Assembly (NCBI RefSeq): GCF_016772415.1
Contig: NZ_JAGSGD010000001.1
Span: forward strand, 2,257,501 to 2,321,500
Reading direction: 5' to 3'
DNA length: 64,000 nt
Origin: Phenylobacterium glaciei
Lineage (GTDB): Bacteria; Pseudomonadota; Alphaproteobacteria; Caulobacterales; Caulobacteraceae
Position numbers and translations under genes: made by a program. Below, in pieces: positions 29,918 through 39,031 of the stretch (position 1 is the stretch's first letter; each line of letters starts with the position of its first letter). A model generated the notes under the pieces. The model worked only from the letters and a program-made list of their open reading frames with translations, did no database searches and was not told the DNA's origin.

Positions 29918-31003
29918 TCACATCTTCAGGGGCGACACGTAGCCTGTGAGCTCCAGGTAGCCGCGGGCCCCAGGCGCGCGGACCGCGCCCTCCCAATAGA
30001 CCGGCCCACCCGTTCGCCGGCTGTCCAGTTCCTGGTCGTCGAACAGCGGGGTCAGCCGCCAGCGTCGCTCGCCGGCGGGCGTGCGCACGATCAGTTCGCG
30101 CTGTACCGGATAGCGTCCTCCGGTGCGGGGCGAGCGCCAGATGCGCTCCGTGGTGAAGCGCACATCGTTTGGCCCCAGATGCGCGGTTGTCCCGTCGGGC
30201 GCGCGCAGGGAGCCGCCGGACCAGATCGCGTTTCCGCCTGCGTCCCTCACTCGGAAGGCGGTCAGCGCGCCGCCGTCATCCAGGTTCAGCCCCACCCAGT
30301 CCCAGCCGACCGCCTTGGGATCCAGCAGGGTCGAGGACCATTCGTGGTCCAGCCAGGCCTCGCCGGTCACCTTCACCCGCTTGCGGCCCTGCAGCACCGT
30401 CCCCGAAACCTTCAGGTGCGGGACGCTGTAATAGTGGCTGGCCTGGACGGGCAGGGGGCCCTTGCGGCTGAAGCCCCGATCCCCCTGCAACAGCACTGGC
30501 TGGCTGGGGGCGAAGGCGAGGTCCAGGGTGAAGTCGGCGCCGGCGGCCTTGGCCAGGAACCGACCGTCGGCCCCGCGTTTGAGGCGCCAGTCGTCGATGA
30601 CGAGGTCGGCGTCGCCTGTGGCGGCCTCCGCCAGTCCCAACCCTTGTCGCGCGATCCGACCGTCGTGGAGCAGACGCCCGACCTTGGGGTCCGACAACCC
30701 GGCGTGGGCGAACAGGATCTGCTTGGGGGCGAAGGCGCTGGGATTGCGCTGGTCGACCGCCAGGCGGCTCCGGAAAAAGGTGAGCTGGAAGCCCAGATCG
30801 CGACCGTCCTCAGCCTTCAGCCAGCCGGTGACGTACCACCACTCGGTCCGGTAATCGGGGTGGGCGCCGTGATCGGCGGGGAAGCTCAGCGGCGTGCCCG
30901 CGCGGACCTCGGGGAAGACGGGCGGGACCGGCTTGTCGGGCGCGGCGGCGGTGAGCAGCCAGGCCAGCAAGGCCAGACTGGCGAGCTTGAGGGCGCGGCC
31001 CAT
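29918..31003 (-). CDS. AttH/CrtC-like lipocalin protein of an ABC export operon
   Basis: 361 aa from ATG 31003, which overlaps the permease stop (TGATG); a GTG at 31009 is also possible. Signal peptide SLALLAWLLTAAA predicts a periplasmic protein. The twin-lipocalin AttH/hydroxyneurosporene-synthase fold is indicated by YRTEWWYVTGWL, FQLTFFRSRL, SHYYSVPHL and WLDHEWSS. Carotenoid genes are absent, so hydration of carotenoids is unlikely. It sits with a LolD/FtsX-type ABC pair and may carry a lipid-like ligand for it. Confidence 0.85.
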   Translation of the reverse strand: MGRALKLASLALLAWLLTAAAPDKPVPPVFPEVRAGTPLSFPADHGAHPDYRTEWWYVTGWLKAEDGRDLGFQLTFFRSRLAVDQRNPSAFAPKQILFAHAGLSDPKVGRLLHDGRIARQGLGLAEAATGDADLVIDDWRLKRGADGRFLAKAAGADFTLDLAFAPSQPVLLQGDRGFSRKGPLPVQASHYYSVPHLKVSGTVLQGRKRVKVTGEAWLDHEWSSTLLDPKAVGWDWVGLNLDDGGALTAFRVRDAGGNAIWSGGSLRAPDGTTAHLGPNDVRFTTERIWRSPRTGGRYPVQRELIVRTPAGERRWRLTPLFDDQELDSRRTGGPVYWEGAVRAPGARGYLELTGYVSPLKM

Positions 31004-33579
31004 CACCAATCCTCCCGAACGGCGCGGACGGCGTCGGCTGACAGAGCACGGCGCCCCGCCAGCACCGCGGTTCCCGCACCGGCCGCCACCAGGGCCACTG
31101 TCAGGCTGGCGAACAGGCCGAGCGGCAGTCGCGTCTCCATGGTCCAGTGGAAGGACTGCGGGTTCACGACGTGGATCAGCACCTGGCTCATGGCCAGGCC
31201 AAGGCCGAGCCCCGCGACCACGCCTACCGCGCCCAGCAAGGCGCCCTCGGTGGCCAACATCAGGATGATCTGACGGCGCAGGACGCCAACGTGGCGCAGC
31301 ATCCCGAACTCCTTGGTCCGGGCCAGAGTCTGGGCTGAGAAGGTCGCGGCCACCCCGGCCAGCCCCACCACGATGGCGATGGCCTCCAGGGCGTAGGTCA
31401 GGGCGAAGCTGGAATCGAACAGCCGCAGCGCGATGGCCCGCATCTGGCTGGTCTGGAAGAACTGCACCTGAGCCGCCTGGGCCGGTGGCAGGGCGGCGCG
31501 GATGGCCTTGCCCGCGCTGGCGGGGGTGGCGCCCGGCTTGAGATCCAGGGACGCTTCGGAGCGCAGATCATCTCCGGTCAGGCGCGTGTAGTCGGCCTGG
31601 TCGATGGCGATGGCCCCGGCCTGGCGGGCATAGTCGCGCCAGATCCCGGCCACGAAGACCTGGGGATTGCCGCCGCCCAGCGGCAGCACCATCCGCTCAC
31701 CGACCTGGTGGCCATAGAGCCGGGCGGCGGGCTCCGACAGCCAGACCGGCGTCATGCCGGCCGGCGCGGTCACGTTGCGTCCGATCATCGGCAGGTTGGC
31801 CTCCGGCCTGGCGCGATCCACCGGCCGCACCAGCAGCACCAGGGGCGGCATGTCGGCCGAGAGCCGCAAGGGCAGGGTCTTCTGGAACAGGATGGCGCCA
31901 ACTCCGGGCGCCTGGGCGATCCGGGCCCGGGTCTGGGCGTCAAAGCCCCCGCTCTCCACCCGGAACAGCAGGTCCGAGGGCAGGATCTCGGTCAGCCAGT
32001 CGTCCACCGACCCGCGCAGGCTGGCCACCATCACCGCCATGGCCACCATCAGGCTGGTGCTGGCCACGATGCCGCACAGCGCCACCGCAGCCTGGGCGGG
32101 CGCGCCCCACAGGCGCTTGATGGCCAAGTCGACGGAGACGTTCCTGCGGCCCATCCCCTGCAGCGGTGAGAGCAGCAGACGGGCCAGCCACGGCATGGCC
32201 GCCACGCCGCCGGCCAGCATCAGGCCGATGGAGAGATAGCCGAACAGCGGCAGACCCCAGACCGCCGGCAGGAATGCCGCAGCACCACCGGCTCCCAGCA
32301 GGCCGAGCCCCCACCAAGGCGTGGGTCGGGCGTTGGGATCGTTCTTGTCGCCAAGGTCCTTGAGCGCGATCCCGGGCTGGGCGCGGGCCGCCTCAAGAGC
32401 CGGAAGCAGGCTGCCAACCAGGGCGGCCACCAGGCCAAGACCGAAGAACACCAGGACGGGCAGGGGGGTGACGGCAAGGTCAGGAGTCGTGCCGCGGAAA
32501 TAGCCGCCGCCGAGGTCGCCGCCCAGGAAGCGCAGGGTCCCGAAGGCCACGCCGAGGCCGAGCGCCAGGCCGAGCACCGCGCCGATCCCGCCCACCAGCG
32601 CGCCCTCTACGAAGACCTGGGCCAGCAGGCCGCGCCGCTCAAGGCCCAGAACGCGGAGCAGGGCGAATTGCGGGCGCCGCCGGGCCACCGACAGCGACTG
32701 GGCCGAATAGACCAGGAAGCCGCCGGTCAGCAGGGCCATCATGGCCAGCATCTCCAGATTGACCCGGTAGGCCTTGGTGAGGTTGTCGCCGCGCCTGGCC
32801 TCCGACTGGGCCGTGACGATCTGGGCGTCGGCCGGCAGGCGCGCGCGCAGGGCCGCCTCGACCGTGGCCGGATTGACCCCGGGGGCGAACTTCAGGTCGA
32901 TCCGCTGCAGGCGGCCCAGGCTGCCGAACAGCCATTGGGCGGTGGCGATATCCAGCACTGCCACCTGCCGCTCCGACGCCGCGCCCGACAGCACGCCGGC
33001 CACCACGAAGTCCACGTTGCGCCCAGCCGCCGTGATGGTGACAGCCTCGCCTACCTTGCGACCACTGGCCGCGAGCGCCGCCGGGGACAGTACGATGGCG
33101 CGGGGATCAAACAGGCCTTCGGGGACGAAGCCGCCCGCGCTCTCGGTTGGTGGCGCCGCGCCGCCGCCCAGCAGGGTCGGGGTCACTGCCGCGGCCCGCA
33201 GGGGGTCGATCCCCAACACGGTCAGGCCGCCGCCTTCTAGCGATCGCGAAGGTCCGGTCCCGAACCGCCCCGACAGCTCCACGACCGGGCTCGCCGCCGC
33301 GATGCCGGGCGCCCGTGCAAGCGCCGGATAGAGCGTCTCGTTGAACCCTAGAGGCGTGGTGGAATGGACCTGCAGGTCGGCGTCGGCGTTCACCGTGCGC
33401 ACCGCCTGGGCCAGTTCGTTCTGGGCCGAGCCGTTGATCAGGTGGACCGCGAAGCCCAGGGCCACGCCGATGGCGATGGCCAGGGCCGCGGTCACCACCC
33501 GGCCGGGATGGGCCCGCCACTCCCCGACCATCATCCAGGTCAGCGCCGTGCGGCTAAGGGGCCGGCGTTTAGCCGACAT
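31003..33579 (-). CDS. FtsX-like ABC transporter permease
   Basis: 858 aa. MacB/LolCE-type permease with two FtsX core domains separated by periplasmic regions: a first helix near residues 30-50, four-helix block near 270-400, a second helix near 490, and the last helices near 740-840. These permeases drive mechanotransmission across the envelope and do not move substrate through the membrane like classical exporters. The frame overlaps its ATPase by 11 bases upstream and the AttH-like gene downstream. Confidence 0.9.
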   Translation of the reverse strand: MSAKRRPLSRTALTWMMVGEWRAHPGRVVTAALAIAIGVALGFAVHLINGSAQNELAQAVRTVNADADLQVHSTTPLGFNETLYPALARAPGIAAASPVVELSGRFGTGPSRSLEGGGLTVLGIDPLRAAAVTPTLLGGGAAPPTESAGGFVPEGLFDPRAIVLSPAALAASGRKVGEAVTITAAGRNVDFVVAGVLSGAASERQVAVLDIATAQWLFGSLGRLQRIDLKFAPGVNPATVEAALRARLPADAQIVTAQSEARRGDNLTKAYRVNLEMLAMMALLTGGFLVYSAQSLSVARRRPQFALLRVLGLERRGLLAQVFVEGALVGGIGAVLGLALGLGVAFGTLRFLGGDLGGGYFRGTTPDLAVTPLPVLVFFGLGLVAALVGSLLPALEAARAQPGIALKDLGDKNDPNARPTPWWGLGLLGAGGAAAFLPAVWGLPLFGYLSIGLMLAGGVAAMPWLARLLLSPLQGMGRRNVSVDLAIKRLWGAPAQAAVALCGIVASTSLMVAMAVMVASLRGSVDDWLTEILPSDLLFRVESGGFDAQTRARIAQAPGVGAILFQKTLPLRLSADMPPLVLLVRPVDRARPEANLPMIGRNVTAPAGMTPVWLSEPAARLYGHQVGERMVLPLGGGNPQVFVAGIWRDYARQAGAIAIDQADYTRLTGDDLRSEASLDLKPGATPASAGKAIRAALPPAQAAQVQFFQTSQMRAIALRLFDSSFALTYALEAIAIVVGLAGVAATFSAQTLARTKEFGMLRHVGVLRRQIILMLATEGALLGAVGVVAGLGLGLAMSQVLIHVVNPQSFHWTMETRLPLGLFASLTVALVAAGAGTAVLAGRRALSADAVRAVREDW

Positions 33580-34243
33580 GGACCAAGCCGTCGCGGGTCA
33601 GGTTCAGGGTGCGGTCGGCCACGGCGGCGGCGCGCTCGGAATGGGTCACCAGGATCGCCGCCGCGCCTGAACTGCGCACCTCGGCCACGAACAGGTCAAG
33701 AATCCGCGCCGCCGTCTCCGGATCGAGATTTCCGGTGGGCTCGTCGGCCAGGACCAGGGCAGGGCGGTGCACCAGGGCGCGGGCCAAGGCGACCCGCTGA
33801 AGTTCGCCGCCAGACAGCTGCGAGGGCCGGTCACCGGCGCGGCCCGGGAGGCCGATGGAGTCCAGGATCGTGGTCGCCCTCGCCGTGGCCTCCGCGCCGT
33901 CGAGATTTTGCAGCACCAGGGGCAGGGCGACGTTCTGGGCCAGGGTCAGGTGCGGCAGGATGTGGAAGGCCTGGAAGACGAAACCGATCCGATCACGACG
34001 CATCCGCGTGCGCCCATCGTCGTCCAGGGTCTCCAGCGCCACGCCGTCGATGGCCACGCCGCCGCTGTCGGCCTGGTCCAGTCCGGCGATGAGGTTCAGC
34101 AGGGTGGACTTGCCCACCCCGGACTCGCCCATGATGGCGACGATTTCACCCGGCGCGACCTCCAGGTTCAGCCCCGTAAACAGCACCCGTCCGCCGGGAA
34201 CAGATTTGCGCAGGGCGGAGAGGGACAGCACCGAGGGACTCAT
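33569..34243 (-). CDS. ABC transporter ATPase, LolD/MacB type
   Basis: 224 aa. Walker A GESGVGKSTLLN, Q-loop VFQAFHILPHLT, signature LSGGELQRVALARAL, Walker B LVLADEPTGNLD and H-switch VTHSE. First gene of the three-gene export operon with the FtsX permease and the AttH-like protein. Substrate not shown by sequence. Confidence 0.93.
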   Translation of the reverse strand: MSPSVLSLSALRKSVPGGRVLFTGLNLEVAPGEIVAIMGESGVGKSTLLNLIAGLDQADSGGVAIDGVALETLDDDGRTRMRRDRIGFVFQAFHILPHLTLAQNVALPLVLQNLDGAEATARATTILDSIGLPGRAGDRPSQLSGGELQRVALARALVHRPALVLADEPTGNLDPETAARILDLFVAEVRSSGAAAILVTHSERAAAVADRTLNLTRDGLVHVG

Positions 34244-34298
34244 GGCGCCAACCTAGCGCAAGCCGCCCCGCCCGCCATCGTCCTCAAACAAGCCCGCC

Positions 34299-34952
34299 TC
34301 AGTCGCGGTCGGGCGCGCCGAGCGGGAAGTAGGACCGGTAGGGGCGGGCTTCCTCAACGGCGCGCGCGAAGGAGGGCCGCGCCAGCAGTCTCGCCCGATA
34401 CTCGCGCAGGCGCGGGAATTCGGCGCCGATCTGGTGAACCCAATCGGCGTAGAACAACGACGGCGCGGCCGCGCAATCGGCCATGGTGAAGCTGTCGCCC
34501 GCCGCCCAGGCGCGGCCGTCCAGGCGCGCTTCCAGCCAGGCATAGGCCGTGCCCAGCGCCTTGGAAGCCTCCGCCATCGCAGCGTCCTTGCGCGCGCCGT
34601 CTGTCCGCACCGCCTTGAACACGGGCTTCTGCATCTCGGTCATGATGTACTGGTCGAAGAAGCGGTCCATGAACCGGACTTCCAGCGCGGCCGCGGGATC
34701 GTCGGGCAGCAGCCGCGCCTTGCCGGGATGCTTCAATTGCAGGTGTTCGATGATGATGCTGGATTCCACGACGGTCCGCCCGTCATCCACCAGCACGGGG
34801 AAACGGCTCAGCGGCCAGAGCGCCGCAAGCTCCTCGTTGGCGCCCGGCTCTTCCAGATTCCGGTAGGTGAAGGCTATCTCGTTCTCCCAGAGCGCGGTCA
34901 GCACCTTCTGGCAGTAGGAGGAGAAGGGGTGGGAATAGAGGGTCAAGGGCAT
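34299..34952 (-). CDS. Glutathione S-transferase family protein
   Basis: 217 aa from the start MPLTLYSHPFSSYC at 34952; ten further codons upstream are open but carry no family sequence. The thioredoxin-like N-domain has SRFPVLVDDG with the cis-Pro and VVESSIIIEHL for glutathione binding; the helical C-domain follows (DCAAAPSLFYADW). Transcribed divergently from an HxlR-type regulator, which probably controls it. Confidence 0.88.
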   Translation of the reverse strand: MPLTLYSHPFSSYCQKVLTALWENEIAFTYRNLEEPGANEELAALWPLSRFPVLVDDGRTVVESSIIIEHLQLKHPGKARLLPDDPAAALEVRFMDRFFDQYIMTEMQKPVFKAVRTDGARKDAAMAEASKALGTAYAWLEARLDGRAWAAGDSFTMADCAAAPSLFYADWVHQIGAEFPRLREYRARLLARPSFARAVEEARPYRSYFPLGAPDRD

Positions 34953-35002
34953 CGGGGCGTCTCCAGCCGACGGCAGCGCCATTGCGAACTAGACCAACTG
35001 AT

Positions 35003-35022
35003 CCTATTGTGCAAGCAGTAGG
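35003..35022. promoter_or_regulatory. Candidate HxlR operator
   Basis: Imperfect 20-bp palindrome CCTATTGTGCAAGCAGTAGG (12 of 20 positions symmetric) in the 78-base gap between the divergent GST and HxlR genes, overlapping the ribosome site of the regulator. Placement suits autoregulation; binding is not shown. Confidence 0.35.
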
Positions 35023-35030
35023 AGGCGCCA

Positions 35031-35522
35031 TTGCAGGACGCACATCGCTCGGGCTGCCCGATCAACCTGACCCTGGAGGTGCTGGGGGATCGTTGGAGCC
35101 TGATTGTCATCCGCGACGTCATATTCGGCGACCGCCGTCGCTATCGTGAACTGCTCACCCGGTCGGAGGAGGGCATCGCCTCCAACGTGCTGGCCGACAG
35201 GTTGAAACGGCTGGTGGCCGCCGGCCTGCTGAGTCGGGCCGATGATCCGCGCCATCGCCAGAGTGTGATCTACAGCCTGACCGAACCCGCGATCCAGCTG
35301 GTGCCGCTGCTGGCCCAGATGGGCGCCTGGGGCCGACGGCACGCGCCGGCGTCGCCAGAGCTGTCGATCCGCGCCCAGTTGCTCGAGGAAGGCGGCCCAG
35401 CCATGTGGGACGAACTGATGGACGAATTGCGCGCCCGCCACCTGCACGCTGCGGCGAGCGACTCGGCGGTGCTGCAGCGGCTGCAGACGGCCTACGAGGC
35501 GGTCTGTGCTTCGCAGAGCTAG
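35031..35522 (+). CDS. HxlR-family transcription regulator
   Basis: 163 aa from TTG 35031, preceded by GGAGG. Winged-helix HxlR domain near residues 10-100: LEVLGDRWSLIVIRDVIFG, RRYRELLTRSEEGIASNVL and YSLTEPAIQLVPLLAQMGAW. Such regulators respond to aldehydes, quinones or oxidants, often through a cysteine (here the single early Cys in SGCPINLT). Divergent from the GST gene. Confidence 0.88.
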   Translation: MQDAHRSGCPINLTLEVLGDRWSLIVIRDVIFGDRRRYRELLTRSEEGIASNVLADRLKRLVAAGLLSRADDPRHRQSVIYSLTEPAIQLVPLLAQMGAWGRRHAPASPELSIRAQLLEEGGPAMWDELMDELRARHLHAAASDSAVLQRLQTAYEAVCASQS

Positions 35523-35624
35523 GAGGGCTTTGAAATACCGGCCCGATTCGGCGTATCCAATCCTCGCCTAAGTAATATTATCGGAAATTGAAAGATGGCG
35601 CTGGGGAATGCCGTGGCGTGACCT

Positions 35625-35654
35625 TTGACGCTAACTCCAGGCTCTGCCTAGGCT
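35625..35654 (+). promoter_or_regulatory. Candidate housekeeping promoter of the monooxygenase gene
   Basis: TTGACG at 35625-35630 and TAGGCT at 35649-35654, spaced 18, resemble the Caulobacter sigma73 pattern TTGACGS-N10-14-GCTANAWC in the left half and partly in the right half. It ends 30 bases before the ATG of the monooxygenase, which has an AGGAG ribosome site. Confidence 0.4.
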
Positions 35655-35684
35655 CGCGCAACACCGATCTCCAGGAGTTCCGCC

Positions 35685-37049
35685 ATGAGCCAGCTGCCCA
35701 AGGCCTGCATCATCGGCGCCGGCTGTTCCGGCTTCACGACCGCCAAGCGGCTCAAGGATTTCGGGATCGCCTACGATTGTTTCGAGCTGTCTGACGACAT
35801 CGGCGGCAACTGGTACTTCAAGAATCCCAACGGCATGTCGGCCTGTTACGAGAGCCTGCACATCGACACCTCGAAATGGCGGCTGGCCTTCGAGGATTTC
35901 CCGGTCCCGGCCGACTGGCCCGACTTCCCGCACCACGCCCAGCTGCTGCAGTACTTCAAAGACTATGTCGACCACTTTGGCCTTCGCGACACCATCACCT
36001 TCAACACCGGCGTCACCAAGGCGCGCCGCACGGCGGACGGCCTGTGGGATGTGACGCTTTCCTCGGGCGAAACAAGAACCTACGACGTACTGTTCGTCTG
36101 CAACGGCCACCACTGGAGCCCACGGATCCCGGACTATCCGGGCACGTTCGACGGCCCCGCCTTCCACAGCCACGCCTATTCCGATCCCTTCGATCCGGTC
36201 GATATGCGCGGCAAGAACGTCGTTGTGGTGGGGATGGGTAATTCAGCGATGGATATCGCCTCGGAACTCGCCCAGCGCCCCATCGCCAAGAACCTCTGGG
36301 TCTCGGCCCGCCGCGGCGTCTGGGTCCTGCCCAAGTACGTGAACGGCAAGCCCTCGGACAAGTCCGCAATGCCCCCCTGGATGCCCCGCAAGCTCGGCCT
36401 CTCCATGGCCCGCAAGATGATCAAGAAAACCATTGGAAATATGGAAGATTATGGTCTTCCAAAGCCCGATCACGAGCCGTTGGAAGCCCACCCCTCGGTC
36501 AGCGGTGAGTTTCTGACCCGGGCCGGCTGCGGCGACATCAAGTTCAAGCCGGCCATCAAGGCGCTGGAAGGCAAACGCGTCCGCTTCGCCGACGACACCG
36601 TCGAGGATGTGGACGCCATCGTCTTCGCCACCGGCTACGACATGCGCTTCCCGTTCTTCGACGATGCCGAGCTGGTTCCCGACGCCGATCAGCGCTTGCC
36701 CCTGTTCAAGCGGATGATGAAGCCCGGCGTGCCGAACCTGTTCTACATGGCGCTGGCCCAGCCCCTGCCGACCCTGGTCAACTTCGCCGAGCAGCAAAGC
36801 AAGCTGGCGGCGGCCTACCTGGCCGGCCATTACAGGCCGCCGCCCGCCGCCGAGATGGAGCGCCTGATCGTCAAGGACGAGGAAACCCACCTCGGCCAAT
36901 ACTACCAGGCCAAGCGCCACACCATTCAGGTGGACTTCGGCATCTATGTGGACGATCTGCACCGGGAGATCGCACGCGGCGAAAAACGCGCCAAGGCGGC
37001 GGGCAACCCCCTGCCCGTTCCCGGCCGCGCCCCCGCCACGGTTTCCTGA
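35685..37049 (+). CDS. Flavin-containing monooxygenase (FMO/BVMO-like)
   Basis: 454 aa. FAD site IIGAGCSGFTTAKRL, the FMO fingerprint FDGPAFHSHAY (F-x-G-x3-H-x3-Y), and NADPH site VVVGMGNSAMDIA. Oxidises soft nucleophiles or ketones; the substrate is unknown. Transcribed alone, with its own candidate promoter. Length matches class B flavoprotein monooxygenases. Confidence 0.92.
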   Translation: MSQLPKACIIGAGCSGFTTAKRLKDFGIAYDCFELSDDIGGNWYFKNPNGMSACYESLHIDTSKWRLAFEDFPVPADWPDFPHHAQLLQYFKDYVDHFGLRDTITFNTGVTKARRTADGLWDVTLSSGETRTYDVLFVCNGHHWSPRIPDYPGTFDGPAFHSHAYSDPFDPVDMRGKNVVVVGMGNSAMDIASELAQRPIAKNLWVSARRGVWVLPKYVNGKPSDKSAMPPWMPRKLGLSMARKMIKKTIGNMEDYGLPKPDHEPLEAHPSVSGEFLTRAGCGDIKFKPAIKALEGKRVRFADDTVEDVDAIVFATGYDMRFPFFDDAELVPDADQRLPLFKRMMKPGVPNLFYMALAQPLPTLVNFAEQQSKLAAAYLAGHYRPPPAAEMERLIVKDEETHLGQYYQAKRHTIQVDFGIYVDDLHREIARGEKRAKAAGNPLPVPGRAPATVS

Positions 37050-37068
37050 CATCGGCGATCCGACCCAT

Positions 37069-37096
37069 TATACCCGAAACGGGTATAGCGTTGACA
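37069..37096 (+). promoter_or_regulatory. Perfect palindrome next to a -35 element
   Basis: TATACCCG-AAA-CGGGTATA (37069-37087) is a perfect 8+3+8 inverted repeat. It is followed three bases later by TTGACA (37091-37096), a consensus -35 box for the winged-helix gene at 37151. No T-run follows, so an operator is more likely than a terminator. Confidence 0.5.
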
Positions 37097-37150
37097 GTGA
37101 CAGCTCGCGTGCCACAAGACGCCAAGCTTCACTTTACTAGGGGACATCGG

Positions 37151-37612
37151 ATGAGCGTCGGCGACCAGGCCCTTGAGCCCAACGAGAAAATCGCCGCGAT
37201 CGTCACCGCCGAACTCCTGCTGCGCATCGCCTGCAGCATGAACAAGGAGTTCGGCGCCGACTATAACGGCTTCATCGTCTATCTGACGATCCTGGCCACC
37301 GGCGTCGGCCGCGTGTTCCGCGCCGACGGCTTCGACCCGTCGGTCGATCCCGATCTCGTGGGCTTGGTGAACGCGCAGGGCATCTCCCGCGCCGGCGTGT
37401 CAAGAACCACGGGCATTCCCAAGGAGACCGTGCGGCGCAAGGTGGAGGATTTGATCGCCCGGGGCCTGGTGCGCGAAAGCAGCAAAGACGGGTCCCTGAA
37501 ACCCAATTTCGAGGCCCCCGCCCCGAACTTCACCGATCACATCGCCCGCAACACCATCTCGATCCGCCGGTTCGCGCACGAGTTGCGCCGCCATGCGGGG
37601 ATGGAGTTCTAG
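37151..37612 (+). CDS. Winged-helix DNA-binding protein, MarR-like
   Basis: 153 aa from ATG 37151; the frame is open 60 bases further but those codons cover the promoter region. The DNA-binding segment GISRAGVSRTTGIPKETVRRK with a wing after DLIARGLVRESSKDG is clear, and the N-terminus is helical. Effector unknown. A perfect palindrome upstream could be its own operator. Overlaps the 3' end of convergent purN by 4 bases. Confidence 0.7.
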   Translation: MSVGDQALEPNEKIAAIVTAELLLRIACSMNKEFGADYNGFIVYLTILATGVGRVFRADGFDPSVDPDLVGLVNAQGISRAGVSRTTGIPKETVRRKVEDLIARGLVRESSKDGSLKPNFEAPAPNFTDHIARNTISIRRFAHELRRHAGMEF

Positions 37613-38199
37613 GGCAGCACCAGGTCGCCCGCGGCGATCGCCGTCAGCGTCTCGACAAAGAACAGCGGCTCCAGGGTCGTGATCCGCGCCTCCAGGCTGT
37701 CGACGGTCTCGCCAGGCTCCAGCGCCAACTCGCGGCGCTCCAGGACCGGGCCCCGGTCATACTCCTCGTCCACCAGATGGATGGTCGCCCCGCTGAGGGG
37801 CGCGCCGGCCGCGATCACCGCCTCGTGTACGCGGCGACCATACATCCCCTCCCCGCCGAACTCCGGCAGCAGGCCGGGATGGATGTTGATGATCCGGTTG
37901 TGATAGCGCGCCAGGGTCGCGGGTCCCAGCTTGCGCAGGTAGCCCGACAGCACGACCAGTTCGGCGCCTGCGCCCGCCAGCGCGTCGCGCAAGGCCAGGT
38001 CCGCGGCGGCCGGATCGCGTTCGGTGGGAATGCACAGATGGGGCACGCCGCGCGCCTGGGCGAATTCCAACGCACCGCTCTTGCGGTTGTTGCTCACCAG
38101 CAGCCGCGCCTCGGCCTCCAGGACGCCGGCGTCGATCGCCTCTAGGATGGCGCGGAACGACGAGCCATTTCGAGATGAGAGAAAACCCAGCTTAAGCAT
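37609..38199 (-). CDS. purN: Phosphoribosylglycinamide formyltransferase (PurN-like)
   Basis: 196 aa. Transfers formyl from 10-formyl-THF to GAR in purine synthesis. The catalytic Asn/His are in RIINIHPGLLPEFGG, the catalytic Asp in DEEYDRGPV, and the ligand loop is SSRNGSSF. The loop GEGMYGRRVHEAV is the form seen in one PurN branch. It is not next to purM, the usual partner, but ends the tmk-holB-tatD-MBL run after 7 bases, so a role for a different formyl acceptor cannot be excluded. Confidence 0.82.
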   Translation of the reverse strand: MLKLGFLSSRNGSSFRAILEAIDAGVLEAEARLLVSNNRKSGALEFAQARGVPHLCIPTERDPAAADLALRDALAGAGAELVVLSGYLRKLGPATLARYHNRIINIHPGLLPEFGGEGMYGRRVHEAVIAAGAPLSGATIHLVDEEYDRGPVLERRELALEPGETVDSLEARITTLEPLFFVETLTAIAAGDLVLP

Positions 38200-38206
38200 T
38201 ATATCC

Positions 38207-39031
38207 TCAGTCCAATTGAGGGCTGAGTTGATGTGAAAATTTTAGGCCGTCATAGGCCGGCTCGACGCCTGGCGGCAGTTTCGATCTCAGATCTTCATAG
38301 TCGAGATCGATATGCATGTTGGTCAGGATCGTGCGCCGCGGCTTCAGGCGCGCCGCCCACTCCAGGGTTCGCGCGACATGGGCGTGGGTCGGGTGCGGCG
38401 TCCAGCGCAGGGCGTCGACGATCCAGACGTCGAGGTCGGCCAGGGCCGCGAACGCCGCCTCGTCCAGGTTCACCACATCGCTGGAATAGGCCACGCCGCC
38501 GAACCGGTAGCCCACCGAGCGCACGCCGCCATGGTCCTGGTCGAAGGTGACGACGGGGATCACGCCGGAAGGTCCAGGGACCTCCCAGGTCTCGCCATGC
38601 ACGGGGATCAGCTTCAGGTCAGCGATGCCCGGATAGCCCCCCTCCCCCTCGAAAATGTAGCCGAAGCGGCGTTTGGCCGAGATCGCCGTCGCCTCGTCGG
38701 TATGGCAGGGAATGCGCGCCCGCTGACGGATGAAGAAAGCCCGGATGTCGTCGATGCCATGGATCTGGTCGGCATGGTCGTGGGTCAGCAGCACCGCGTC
38801 CATGCGCCTGGCGCCCGCGTCCGAGGTCTGGCTGACCAGGTCGGGCGAGGTGTCGACGATCAGGGTCGTGGAGGTCTCCGGCGTCTCGCCCGCGCGTCGG
38901 ACCAGCAGGGAGCACCGGCGGCGGCGGTTCTTCGGATTGGCGGGATCGCAGGCGCCCCAGTCGCCGTCGGCCCGCGGCACCCCGCCCGACGAGCCGCAGC
39001 CCAGGATCGTGAACTCCAGGGCGCCGCTCAT
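38207..39031 (-). CDS. MBL-fold metal-dependent hydrolase (PhnP-like)
   Basis: 274 aa. The metal motif LLTHDHADQIHGIDD (H-x-H-x-D-H form), an early GCGSSGGVPR loop and further His ligands identify a metallo-beta-lactamase-fold phosphodiesterase or nuclease like PhnP. Overlaps tatD by 4 bases, the standard alphaproteobacterial tmk-holB-tatD-MBL order. Confidence 0.88.
   Translation of the reverse strand: MSGALEFTILGCGSSGGVPRADGDWGACDPANPKNRRRRCSLLVRRAGETPETSTTLIVDTSPDLVSQTSDAGARRMDAVLLTHDHADQIHGIDDIRAFFIRQRARIPCHTDEATAISAKRRFGYIFEGEGGYPGIADLKLIPVHGETWEVPGPSGVIPVVTFDQDHGGVRSVGYRFGGVAYSSDVVNLDEAAFAALADLDVWIVDALRWTPHPTHAHVARTLEWAARLKPRRTILTNMHIDLDYEDLRSKLPPGVEPAYDGLKFSHQLSPQLD

Noticed and set aside
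29819..31273. 484-aa plus-strand frame
   Set aside because: Antisense to the AttH-like and permease genes, which have clear family motifs.
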